Shown here in pieces: positions 1 to 5,538 of a DNA stretch of 8,650 nt. The notes beneath the pieces are model-generated. The model was not told the origin of the DNA and did not search any database. It saw only the letters and a program-made list of their open reading frames with translations. Source of the DNA: Pseudomonas sp. (GTDB taxonomy: Bacteria; Pseudomonadota; Gammaproteobacteria; Pseudomonadales; Pseudomonadaceae); NCBI GenBank assembly GCA_003525045.1, contig DQGF01000051.1, forward strand, positions 1 through 8,650, given 5' to 3'. The first letter of the stretch is position 1, and each line of letters opens with the position of its first letter. The position numbers and the translations under genes were made by a program.

Positions 1-1088
1 TTCAAGCGTTCTTTTTTCAGCGCTTCGGGCGTCTCGTCGGCCAGATCGGCAGCCGGAGTGCCCGGACGTTGGCTATAGACAAACGAATAGGAGAAGTCGA
101 AACCGACGTCTTCGATCAGCTTCATGGTCTGTTCGAAGTCTTTTTCAGTCTCGCCCGGGAAACCGACGATGAAGTCCGAGCTGATGCAGATCCCTGGCAC
201 TGCTGCACGCAGTTTGCGCAGTTTGGATTTGTACTCCAACGCGGTGTGGTTGCGCTTCATCGCCGAGAGAATGCGGTCCGAACCCGATTGCACCGGCAAA
301 TGCAGGTGTTTGACCAGCTCCGGTACATCGGCGTGGGCCTGGATCAGACTGTCGGAAAACTCCAGCGGGTGCGAGGTGGTGTAGCGGATGCGGTCGATGC
401 CCTCGACGGCGGCCACCACCCGGATCAGTTCGGCGAGATCGGCCAGTCGACCATCGTGAGTGGCCCCGCGATAACCGTTGACGTTCTGACCCAGCAGGGT
501 CACTTCGCGCACGCCGTTTTCGGCGAGGTGGATGATCTCGGCTATCACGTCGTCGAACGGGCGGCTCACTTCTTCACCGCGGGTGTACGGCACCACGCAG
601 AAGGTGCAGTACTTGCTGCAGCCTTCCATCACCGACACGTAGGCGCTCGGGCCGTCGATGCGCGGCTCGGGCAAGTGGTCGAACTTTTCGATTTCCGGGA
701 ACGAGACGTCCACTTGCGGCAGCTTGGTCGCGCGCGCGGCGTCGATCATTTCCGGCAGACGGTGCAAAGTCTGCGGGCCGAAGACCACGTCCACATACGG
801 TGCGCGGTCGCGGATGGCGGCGCCTTCCTGGCTGGCCACGCAACCGCCGACAGCGATCACCATGTCCGGGTTGGCGAGTTTCAGTTCGCGCCAGCGGCCG
901 AGCTGGGAATACACCCGATCCTGGGCGCGTTCACGGATGGAGCAGGTGTTGAGCAGGATCACGTCGGCGTCTTCAGCGCGGGCAGTGACTTCCAGGGCCT
1001 GATGTTCACCCAGCAGATCGACCATGCGCGAGCTGTCGTACTCGTTCATCTGGCAACCGTGGGTTTCGATGTAAAGCTTCTTGGCCAT
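1..1088 (-). CDS. miaB: tRNA-2-methylthio-N6-isopentenyladenosine(37) synthase MiaB, 3' end cut by window
   Basis: This radical-SAM enzyme adds a methylthio group to i6A37 of tRNAs that read UNN codons, which stabilises codon-anticodon pairing. About 362 residues are visible of a family length near 440, so the end of the protein, including the expected TRAM RNA-binding domain, lies outside the window. The N-terminal methylthiotransferase domain carries the auxiliary [4Fe-4S] cysteines C12 (ETHGC), C49 (LLNTC) and C83 (VGGC). The radical-SAM CxxxCxxC is C157-C161-C164 ([10 protein letters not shown]). The start at 1088 gives [12 protein letters not shown], the usual N-terminus. An in-frame ATG at 1100 would add four residues (MTLS). 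Neither start has a clear Shine-Dalgarno. The gene is divergent from the DUF1820 gene. The identity is secure; the start is slightly less so. Confidence 0.96.
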   Translation of the reverse strand, partial: MAKKLYIETHGCQMNEYDSSRMVDLLGEHQALEVTARAEDADVILLNTCSIRERAQDRVYSQLGRWRELKLANPDMVIAVGGCVASQEGAAIRDRAPYVDVVFGPQTLHRLPEMIDAARATKLPQVDVSFPEIEKFDHLPEPRIDGPSAYVSVMEGCSKYCTFCVVPYTRGEEVSRPFDDVIAEIIHLAENGVREVTLLGQNVNGYRGATHDGRLADLAELIRVVAAVEGIDRIRYTTSHPLEFSDSLIQAHADVPELVKHLHLPVQSGSDRILSAMKRNHTALEYKSKLRKLRAAVPGICISSDFIVGFPGETEKDFEQTMKLIEDVGFDFSYSFVYSQRPGTPAADLADETPEALKKERL

Positions 1089-1122
1089 GGACAGAGTCAT
1101 CACGTGATTCAAAGAACCGCGC

Positions 1123-1151
1123 ATTATAGGGAACATGTCCCAAGGTTCCTA
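1123..1151 (-). promoter_or_regulatory. Candidate miaB promoter with GC-rich discriminator
   Basis: On the minus strand a perfect TATAAT (1128 to 1123) is followed by GCGCGG and lies 22 bases before the alternative ATG at 1100 and 34 before the ATG at 1088. The best -35 at a 17-bp spacing is weak: TAGGAA, 3 of 6 matches, at 1146-1151. A short imperfect inverted repeat (GGAAC 1130-1134, GTTCC 1145-1149) covers the spacer. GC-rich discriminators are known to favour stringent and growth-rate control, but applying that here is inference. Transcription would start near 1116 and leave a short leader. Confidence 0.5.
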
Positions 1152-1170
1152 CCGCTGTGCGTCCGGCGGC

Positions 1171-1181
1171 TATGCTATAGT
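1171..1181 (+). promoter_or_regulatory. Candidate extended -10 promoter of the DUF1820 gene
   Basis: TATGCTATAGT contains TGC directly before TATAGT (1176-1181), an extended -10 element with 5 of 6 matches to TATAAT. No good -35 is seen at 16-18 bp, which extended -10 promoters tolerate. The ATG at 1224 is 42 bases downstream. Nearly the same 15-mer (one mismatch) occurs at 5427-5441 before ladS. Confidence 0.45.
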
Positions 1182-1223
1182 TCGCGCCCTCATTTTTATC
1201 CTCCGATGTGTTGCTCGCCCACC

Positions 1224-1553
1224 ATGACCAAACGTGAAGCTCCAATCTACAAGGTGATTTTCCTCAACCAGGGCCAGGTGTACGAAATGTATGCCAAGCA
1301 GATCTATCAAAGTGATCTGTGGGGTTTCCTGGAAGTGGAAGAGTTCGTCTTTGGCGAGCGCACGCAAGTGGTCGTCGATCCGAGCGAAGAGAAACTCAAG
1401 GCTCAGTTCGAAGGCGTTGTGCGCAGCTTTGTGCCGATGCATTCGATCGTGCGCATCGACGAAGTCGAACGCCTCGGCACACCGAAAATCAGCGAAGCCC
1501 GCGGTGCGGTCGGCAATGTCATGCCGTTTCCGATGCCGATGCCTGAGAAGTAA
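1224..1553 (+). CDS. DUF1820 family protein, function unknown
   Basis: This small protein of 109 residues resembles the DUF1820 family of gammaproteobacteria, which has no assigned function as far as I know. It has no signal peptide or membrane segment, so it is probably cytoplasmic. It is acidic through the middle (LEVEEF around 36-41, DPSEEK at 52-57). It has an aromatic-rich N-terminal half (Y9, F13, Y20, Y23, Y28, W33, F35) and a Met/Pro-rich tail (MPFPMPMP at 100-107). I chose the ATG at 1224 because MTKREAPIYKVIF looks like the natural start. An in-frame ATG at 1206 would add MCCSPT. Neither start has a recognisable Shine-Dalgarno. The frame stays open far upstream, antisense to miaB, but that part is a shadow. 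The gene is divergent from miaB and convergent with the Sel1-repeat gene, so it is probably transcribed alone. Confidence 0.85.
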   Translation: MTKREAPIYKVIFLNQGQVYEMYAKQIYQSDLWGFLEVEEFVFGERTQVVVDPSEEKLKAQFEGVVRSFVPMHSIVRIDEVERLGTPKISEARGAVGNVMPFPMPMPEK

Positions 1554-1574
1554 GCCTTCAAGACCGAGTCGCAC

Positions 1575-1662
1575 CCTTCGCGGGCAAGCCTCGCTCCTAC
1601 AGGGTTTGTGTCGTTTTCACGGCACGCATCAAACCTGTTGGAGCGAGGCTTGCCCGCGAAGG
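1575..1662. repeat. REP inverted pair (REPIN-like) in the convergent gap
   Basis: Two copies of a REP core face each other. Arm 1575-1597 and arm 1640-1662 are perfect 23-bp reverse complements containing GCGGGCAAGCCTCGCTCC. Partly complementary inner flanks (TACAGGGTTT 1598-1607, AAACCTGTT 1631-1639) surround a loop of about 23 bases. This is the layout of REPIN elements in fluorescens-group pseudomonads, which RAYT transposases encoded elsewhere are thought to mobilise. It sits between two converging stop codons (1553 and 1685), where such elements are often tolerated. The hairpin could also help terminate transcription or protect 3' ends on both sides, but there is no adjoining T-run, so that role is inference. 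Confidence 0.9.
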
Positions 1663-1684
1663 CATCAGAAGGAACGATACAAAA

Positions 1685-2239
1685 CTAAGGAAGTGGCGAG
1701 AAAGGCGTACGCCCATCGGCACTCTGCAATTCCATCAAATATTTGCGGAAAATTTGCCCCAGCACCTGAGTCGCCACCTCAAGTTCTTCCCGAGGCATCT
1801 TCTCGGCAACTTCGTCAGCCGTATCCAGCGCATCTTCAGCGCCGTTGACCGCGGCCATTTTCAGCACGATATACGCCTGAACGTTATTGGCCGGCACGCC
1901 TTCGCCGTGGAAAAACATGGTGCCTAGTTTGAATTGCGCCTGGGCGTGGCCTTGCAGCGAAGCCTTTTCGAAGTAGCCCAGGGCTTTTTTGAGGTCGCGC
2001 GGCGTGTTATTGCCGTCGTAATAGAACTCACCCAACTCGTATTGCGCTTGCGCATCCCCTTCATCCGATGCTTTCTGGCAGGCAGCGAGTGCCTGTGCCA
2101 AATCTTGCGGCTGAGTATTGAGGGTGCAGCGACCCATCGCTGGGATTAACAACGAGTTGCCGCCTGCCTGTGCGAGCGCGAGCAGGGGCTGAAGGAGCAA
2201 CAGGCAGCCCAATGCAAGGGTGCGGCCGGTGCGGTTCAT
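1685..2239 (-). CDS. Secreted Sel1-repeat (TPR-like) protein
   Basis: A 184-residue protein with an N-terminal signal peptide: basic MNRTGRT, a hydrophobic stretch at 8-23 and a probable cleavage after ALA at 21-23. It should therefore be periplasmic. Two Sel1-type alpha-helical repeats follow at about 61-96 (GDAQAQYELGEFYYDG) and 97-132 (GHAQAQFKLGTMFFHGEGV). Each has the A-x-x-x-L-G-x-x-[YF] pattern of this family, which serves as a protein-protein interaction scaffold. C38 and C54 could form a disulfide in the segment before the repeats. The C-terminal 50 residues look helical and end in a short polar tail. A weak AGAGG lies 13 bases before the ATG at 2239. A separate promoter (2299-2328) and the terminator of hemL upstream suggest its own transcript. 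No specific function can be assigned. Confidence 0.88.
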   Translation of the reverse strand: MNRTGRTLALGCLLLLQPLLALAQAGGNSLLIPAMGRCTLNTQPQDLAQALAACQKASDEGDAQAQYELGEFYYDGNNTPRDLKKALGYFEKASLQGHAQAQFKLGTMFFHGEGVPANNVQAYIVLKMAAVNGAEDALDTADEVAEKMPREELEVATQVLGQIFRKYLMELQSADGRTPFSPLP

Positions 2240-2298
2240 GGGAATCGACTTACCTCTGAGGGGCGCGCGGACCCATCGAGGGGATCCAATAAGCGCGC

Positions 2299-2328
2299 AT
2301 TATGAAATAAGCAGGGCCAACCTTACAA
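2299..2328 (-). promoter_or_regulatory. Candidate sigma-70 promoter of the Sel1-repeat gene
   Basis: On the minus strand TTGTAA (2328 to 2323, 4 of 6) is separated by 18 bases from CATAAT (2304 to 2299, 5 of 6). GCGCGC follows as a GC-rich discriminator, as in the candidate miaB promoter. The ATG is at 2239, so the leader would be roughly 55 bases. The rest of the 225-bp gap up to hemL holds the hemL terminator and a small inverted repeat (TACTC 2385-2389, GAGTA 2396-2400). Confidence 0.55.
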
Positions 2329-2423
2329 AGTCTTTACTCGTTTTTCTGCTGCGCGGGGAATATATCGCCCACTTTGCCGAAGATTACTCGCCAATGAGTA
2401 GGAAAAAGCGCGGGAGTATAGGT

Positions 2424-2455
2424 AAAAGCTGACGCTGGCAATCCCCAACGTCAGC
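2424..2455 (-). terminator. Rho-independent terminator after hemL
   Basis: Read on the minus strand, an 11-bp stem (GCTGACGTTGG paired with CCAGCGTCAGC, one G-T wobble) with a 6-base loop is followed directly by TTTT (2427 to 2424). It starts 9 bases after the hemL stop codon, which is the expected place for the end of the thiD-thiE-hemL transcript. Confidence 0.88.
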
Positions 2456-2464
2456 GACACAGGG

Positions 2465-3748
2465 TTATTTCAACGCAGCGAATGCACGCTCGGCGGCATC
2501 CAACGTCAGTTTCAGCTCGGTTTCGCCATGGGCAATCGAAGTGAAACCGGCTTCGAACGCACTCGGCGCCAGGTACACGCCACCTTCAAGCATCAGGTGG
2601 AAGAAGCGTTTGAACAGATTCGCATCGCTGGCCATCACGTCGTCGAAGGTGACGATGTCATCGGCGCCGCTGAAATACAGACCGAACATGCCACCGGCCT
2701 GAGTGGTCACGAACGGGATGCCGGCGGCATCGGCGCGCTGTTGCAGGCCATCGAGCAGGCGGCTGGTGTAATCGGTCAATTCCTCGTGGAAGCCAGGACG
2801 GCTGATCAGGCGCAGCGTGGTCAGCCCGGCAGCCATCGCCAGCGGATTACCCGACAAGGTGCCTGCCTGGTAGACCGGGCCCAGTGGCGCGATGTGCGAC
2901 ATGATCTCGCGTTTACCGCCAAAGCAACCGACCGGCATGCCGCCGCCGATGATCTTGCCGAAGGTACTCAGGTCCGGCGTGACGCCGTAGTGGGCCTGGG
3001 CCCCGCCGAGGGCGACGCGGAAACCGGTCATCACTTCGTCGAAAATCAGCACCACGCCGTGCTTGTCGCACAGGGTGCGCAGGCCTTCGAGGAAACCAGG
3101 CGCCGGTGGTACGCAGTTCATGTTGCCTGCGACCGGCTCGACGATGATGCAAGCCACTTCCTGGCCTACTTCGGCGAGCATGGTTTCAACAGCATCGATG
3201 TCGTTGAACGGCAGGGTCAGGGTGTGTTTGGCGAAAGCCGCGGGCACGCCGGCCGAGCTGGGCACGCCCTGGGTCAGCGCGCCGGAACCGGCCTTGACCA
3301 GCAGGCTGTCGGAATGGCCGTGGTAGCAGCCTTCGAATTTGATGATGCTGTCGCGACCGGTGAAACCACGGGCCAGGCGAATCGCGCTCATGGTCGCTTC
3401 AGTGCCGGAACTGACCATGCGCACCATTTCCATCGACGGCACGATCGAGCAGACCAGGTCGGCCATCTCGGTTTCCATCTCGGTCGGAGCGCCGTAGGAC
3501 AGGCCATGCTCTAGCTGTTTACGCACCGCGTCCAGCACGTCCGGGTGGCTGTGGCCGAGAATCATCGGACCCCAGGAGCCGACGTAATCCACATAACGCT
3601 TGTCATCTTCGTCGGTGACGTAAGCGCCTTCAGCGTGTTTGAAGAACAACGGCGTGCCACCAACGCTCTTGAATGCGCGAACAGGCGAGTTCACGCCACC
3701 GGGAATGTGTTTCTGGGCATTGGCAAACAGCGTTTCGGAACGAGACAT
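2465..3748 (-). CDS. hemL: Glutamate-1-semialdehyde 2,1-aminomutase
   Basis: HemL is a cytoplasmic PLP enzyme that converts glutamate-1-semialdehyde to 5-aminolevulinate, the second step of the C5 route to haem and other tetrapyrroles. The 427 residues match the usual family length. The start [21 protein letters not shown] is typical. Visible motifs are SSGTEA (113-118, cofactor phosphate binding), CYHGHSD (141-147), [10 protein letters not shown] with D237 set to contact the pyridine nitrogen, and [10 protein letters not shown], in which K265 is the Schiff-base lysine. The upstream neighbour thiE ends 31 bases before the ATG at 3748. The ribosome site is only a weak GAGAG. With a terminator just after its stop, hemL is the last gene of the operon. 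No sign of damage. Confidence 0.97.
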   Translation of the reverse strand: MSRSETLFANAQKHIPGGVNSPVRAFKSVGGTPLFFKHAEGAYVTDEDDKRYVDYVGSWGPMILGHSHPDVLDAVRKQLEHGLSYGAPTEMETEMADLVCSIVPSMEMVRMVSSGTEATMSAIRLARGFTGRDSIIKFEGCYHGHSDSLLVKAGSGALTQGVPSSAGVPAAFAKHTLTLPFNDIDAVETMLAEVGQEVACIIVEPVAGNMNCVPPAPGFLEGLRTLCDKHGVVLIFDEVMTGFRVALGGAQAHYGVTPDLSTFGKIIGGGMPVGCFGGKREIMSHIAPLGPVYQAGTLSGNPLAMAAGLTTLRLISRPGFHEELTDYTSRLLDGLQQRADAAGIPFVTTQAGGMFGLYFSGADDIVTFDDVMASDANLFKRFFHLMLEGGVYLAPSAFEAGFTSIAHGETELKLTLDAAERAFAALK

Positions 3749-3779
3749 GATCGGGCTCTCAAATCAGACTTTAAGCTAC

Positions 3780-4403
3780 TTAAATAGAAAGCAGTTCGTT
3801 GAATGCGCGGGCGCGGCGGGTCACTTCAGCCGTGCTCTGGGCACCAAACAGGCCATGGACCACCGCCAGCAGATCGACCCCATGGGCCACCAGTGGGGCA
3901 GCGTTATCCAGGGTGATGCCGCCAATCGCGCAGATTGGCAGATGCAATTTGCTGCGGGCCTGGTCGAGCAGTTCGAGACTGCAGGTCGGTGCGCCGGGTT
4001 TAGTGTTGGAGTTGAAGAAGCGGCCAAAGGCGACGTAACTGGCGCCTTCCTTGGCCGCTTGTTCGGCAAGTTCAAGTTGCGCGTGGCAGGTCGAACCGAT
4101 GATCGCCTGGCGACCGAGCAGCGCGCGGGCCGGGGTCAGCGGCCCATCGGTCTGGCCCAGGTGCACGCCGACGCTCAGGCGCGCGGCCAGTTCGGCGTCG
4201 TCATTGATGATCAATCGGGTCTTGTAGCGGTCACACAGATCGCGCAGGGCTTCGGCTTCACGCAGGCGGCGCGCCTCGTCGCTGCTCTTGTCGCGATATT
4301 GCAGCAGAGTGACGCCGCCTTCCAGCGCCGCCTCCACGTACGACAGAAATCTACCGGCCAGTAGCTGGCTGTCGGTAATGGCGTAAAGTCCACGTAGTTT
4401 CAT
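3780..4403 (-). CDS. thiE: Thiamine-phosphate synthase
   Basis: ThiE joins HMP pyrophosphate to the thiazole phosphate carboxylate unit to give thiamine phosphate, the coupling step of vitamin B1 synthesis. The protein is 207 residues, a normal length for this single-domain TIM barrel. Motifs in order: GLYAITD (5-11), LLQYRDK (33-39, diphosphate side), [10 protein letters not shown] (64-73), GVHLGQTD (79-86), IGSTCH (102-107), [10 protein letters not shown] (130-139) and AIGGIT (159-164). These cover the substrate-binding loops of the family. AGAGG at 4412-4416 lies 8 bases before the ATG at 4403 and supports this start. thiD ends 33 bases upstream and hemL begins 31 bases downstream, in line with one transcript. 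ThiD would supply the pyrimidine substrate. Confidence 0.96.
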   Translation of the reverse strand: MKLRGLYAITDSQLLAGRFLSYVEAALEGGVTLLQYRDKSSDEARRLREAEALRDLCDRYKTRLIINDDAELAARLSVGVHLGQTDGPLTPARALLGRQAIIGSTCHAQLELAEQAAKEGASYVAFGRFFNSNTKPGAPTCSLELLDQARSKLHLPICAIGGITLDNAAPLVAHGVDLLAVVHGLFGAQSTAEVTRRARAFNELLSI

Positions 4404-4436
4404 CGGACAAGCCTCTGCGCATTACGCATAAAAAGT

Positions 4437-5234
4437 TTACGAACAGAAATCCAGCGGCAGACGGCGCGGTACGAACTGGCCTTTGCCCAGCTGCTCTGCG
4501 TCACGCAGGGTACGCCAAGTGTAGTCAAGCGCGGTTCGCACGGCGCTGGAGAGGTTTTCTCCCAGGGCCAGGCGACCGGCCAGGGCGCTGGCCAGGGTGC
4601 AACCGGAACCGTGATAACTGCCGGGCAAACGCTGGCAGGTGAAGGTTTCATGGCTGCCATCACGGCTGTACAGGCGATTGTGTATTTCGTCTTCATCGCC
4701 ATGACCGCCAGTGATCAGCAGGTGCTTGACGTACGGCAAGAGTTTTTCCGCGCACTCGTCCGCGGTGCCTTCGGGCAGTTCGGCGAGAATGCGGGCTTCG
4801 GGAAGGTTAGGGGTGGCAATGATCGCCAAGGGCAGCAGGCGTTCGCGCATGGCGTAGCCAACTTCGTCCTTGCCCAGTCGTCCGCCGCCACCGGCGCGCA
4901 AGACGGGGTCGCAGACCATCGGCAAATGCGGGTGCGCCTGCAGCAGTTCGACCACGGTGTCGACCATTTCCAGGGAGCCGAGCATGCCCAGTTTCACTGC
5001 GGCGACTTCGGAATCGTTGAGCACGGCATTGGCCTGGGCCAACACCCACTCACGGTCGAGGACGCGGAAGTCAGTGACGTTGACGGTGTCTTGCACGGTC
5101 AGGGCGGTGACGGCCGGGGCCGCATGACAACCCTGAGCGAGCAGGGCTTCGATATCTGCCTGCAAGCCGGCGCCACCACTTGGGTCGTGGCCGGAGAGAC
5201 AGAGGACAACGGGGCGAGAGCTGTAGATATTCAT
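4437..5234 (-). CDS. thiD: Hydroxymethylpyrimidine/phosphomethylpyrimidine kinase
   Basis: ThiD is a ribokinase-fold enzyme that phosphorylates HMP and then HMP-P to the pyrophosphate used by ThiE. With the ATG at 5234 (MNIYSSRPVVLCLSGHDPSG) the protein is 265 residues, the normal size. The frame continues 25 codons further to an ATG at 5309, but that extension looks unlike a ThiD N-terminus and I reject it. Motifs: SGHDPSGGAGLQADI (14-28, substrate site), VCDPVLRAGGGGRL in the middle, LITGGHGDEDEI, and HGSGCTLASA near the C-terminus with C212 at the position of the family's active-site Cys. The family more often has GTGC; here it is GSGC. thiD is the first gene of the minus-strand operon. 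I see no TPP riboswitch upstream. Confidence 0.95.
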   Translation of the reverse strand: MNIYSSRPVVLCLSGHDPSGGAGLQADIEALLAQGCHAAPAVTALTVQDTVNVTDFRVLDREWVLAQANAVLNDSEVAAVKLGMLGSLEMVDTVVELLQAHPHLPMVCDPVLRAGGGGRLGKDEVGYAMRERLLPLAIIATPNLPEARILAELPEGTADECAEKLLPYVKHLLITGGHGDEDEIHNRLYSRDGSHETFTCQRLPGSYHGSGCTLASALAGRLALGENLSSAVRTALDYTWRTLRDAEQLGKGQFVPRRLPLDFCS

Positions 5235-5405
5235 GGTGCGCGAGCTTACCACCAAACTTCGTTTTTCGGGTGCCGTCCCCTCAACCTTGAAGCAGGAAAA
5301 CCTGTGCACTGTCGAGCCGTTGTCACAATCTGACCGGGGAAACAGCTCTAGATCAACGCATACAGCTGGAACGCCCGTGCTAGAGCCTTTGTAGGAGAAA
5401 TTTCA

Positions 5406-5438
5406 ATGGTGCTCAATAGCCATCAACGGCTATGCTAG
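5406..5438 (+). CDS. Possible 10-codon leader ORF upstream of ladS
   Basis: AGGAG (5393-5397) sits 8 bases before an ATG at 5406, better than the ladS site itself. The frame encodes MVLNSHQRLC and stops at TAG 5436-5438, 100 bases before ladS. The last codons overlap a hairpin (ATAGCC 5417-5422, GGCTAT 5428-5433). It could be a translated leader peptide if transcription begins upstream. The candidate ladS promoter overlaps its 3' end, which argues against every ladS transcript carrying it. A chance ORF is quite possible. Confidence 0.22.
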   Translation: MVLNSHQRLC

Positions 5439-5441
5439 AGT
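5427..5441 (+). promoter_or_regulatory. Candidate extended -10 promoter of ladS
   Basis: CGGCTATGCTAGAGT differs by one base from the element before the DUF1820 gene (1167-1181). It has TGC directly before TAGAGT. Read instead as TATGCT (5431-5436) it gives a 4-of-6 plain -10. No good -35 is visible. It lies about 98 bases before the ladS ATG, and the 21-bp palindrome begins 12 bases after it. Confidence 0.35.
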
Positions 5442-5453
5442 GGATCCAAACTA

Positions 5454-5474
5454 AAAACAGGTAATACCGGTTTT
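5454..5474. promoter_or_regulatory. Near-perfect 21-bp palindrome, candidate operator before ladS
   Basis: Arms AAAACAGGTA (5454-5463) and TACCGGTTTT (5465-5474) match at 9 of 10 positions around a single central A at 5464. Size and symmetry suit a dimeric repressor site, and it lies just downstream of the candidate ladS promoter, where binding would block transcription. The cognate regulator cannot be named from the sequence. Confidence 0.4.
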
Positions 5475-5538
5475 ACGTCTACTCAAAGGGAATGAGGGGG
5501 CTTCCTGAGATAACCGGACAGGCCACGCTGGGGCTTAA

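Larger units (their letters stand above)
5235..5538. other. Divergent intergenic region between thiD and ladS
   Basis: This 304-bp gap must hold the promoters of both the thiD operon and ladS. On the thiD side (about 5235-5340) I see no convincing -10/-35 pair, no terminator and no TPP riboswitch. On the ladS side there is an inverted repeat GCTCTAG/CTAGAGC (5345-5351 and 5380-5386), a third CTAG at 5435-5438, a 10-codon ORF, a promoter-like motif, a 21-bp near-palindrome and a weak bulged hairpin (CTCA 5482-5485 with TGAG 5506-5509; GGAA 5489-5492 with TTCC 5502-5505). The main elements have their own entries. Confidence 0.7.

Noticed and set aside
69..1223. A long plus-strand open frame antisense to miaB, continuous with the DUF1820 gene
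   Set aside because: The miaB reading on the other strand has every catalytic cysteine and a normal sequence. The antisense frame is a high-GC shadow, and the DUF1820 protein clearly begins at 1224 (or 1206).
2195..2239. LALGC near the N-terminus of the Sel1-repeat protein as a lipobox
   Set aside because: The cysteine is at residue 12 with only four hydrophobic residues before it. A normal signal-peptidase I site at 21-23 fits better.
2528..3514. A 328-codon plus-strand open frame within hemL
   Set aside because: Antisense to a fully conserved hemL, of shadow-like composition and with no ribosome site.
5235..5309. 25-codon N-terminal extension of thiD
   Set aside because: The added residues do not look like a ThiD N-terminus, and the ATG at 5234 starts the recognised fold at the usual distance.
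5393..5518. Three GGA triplets in the ladS leader as possible Rsm (CsrA) sites
   Set aside because: None lies in a convincing hairpin loop or overlaps the ladS ribosome site. GGA is frequent by chance.
5488..5533. TPP-riboswitch-like words (GGGGG, CTGAGATAACC) on the plus strand
   Set aside because: The conserved ACCTGA/GATCTGG half and the stems are missing. The words lie before ladS and point away from the thiamine genes.
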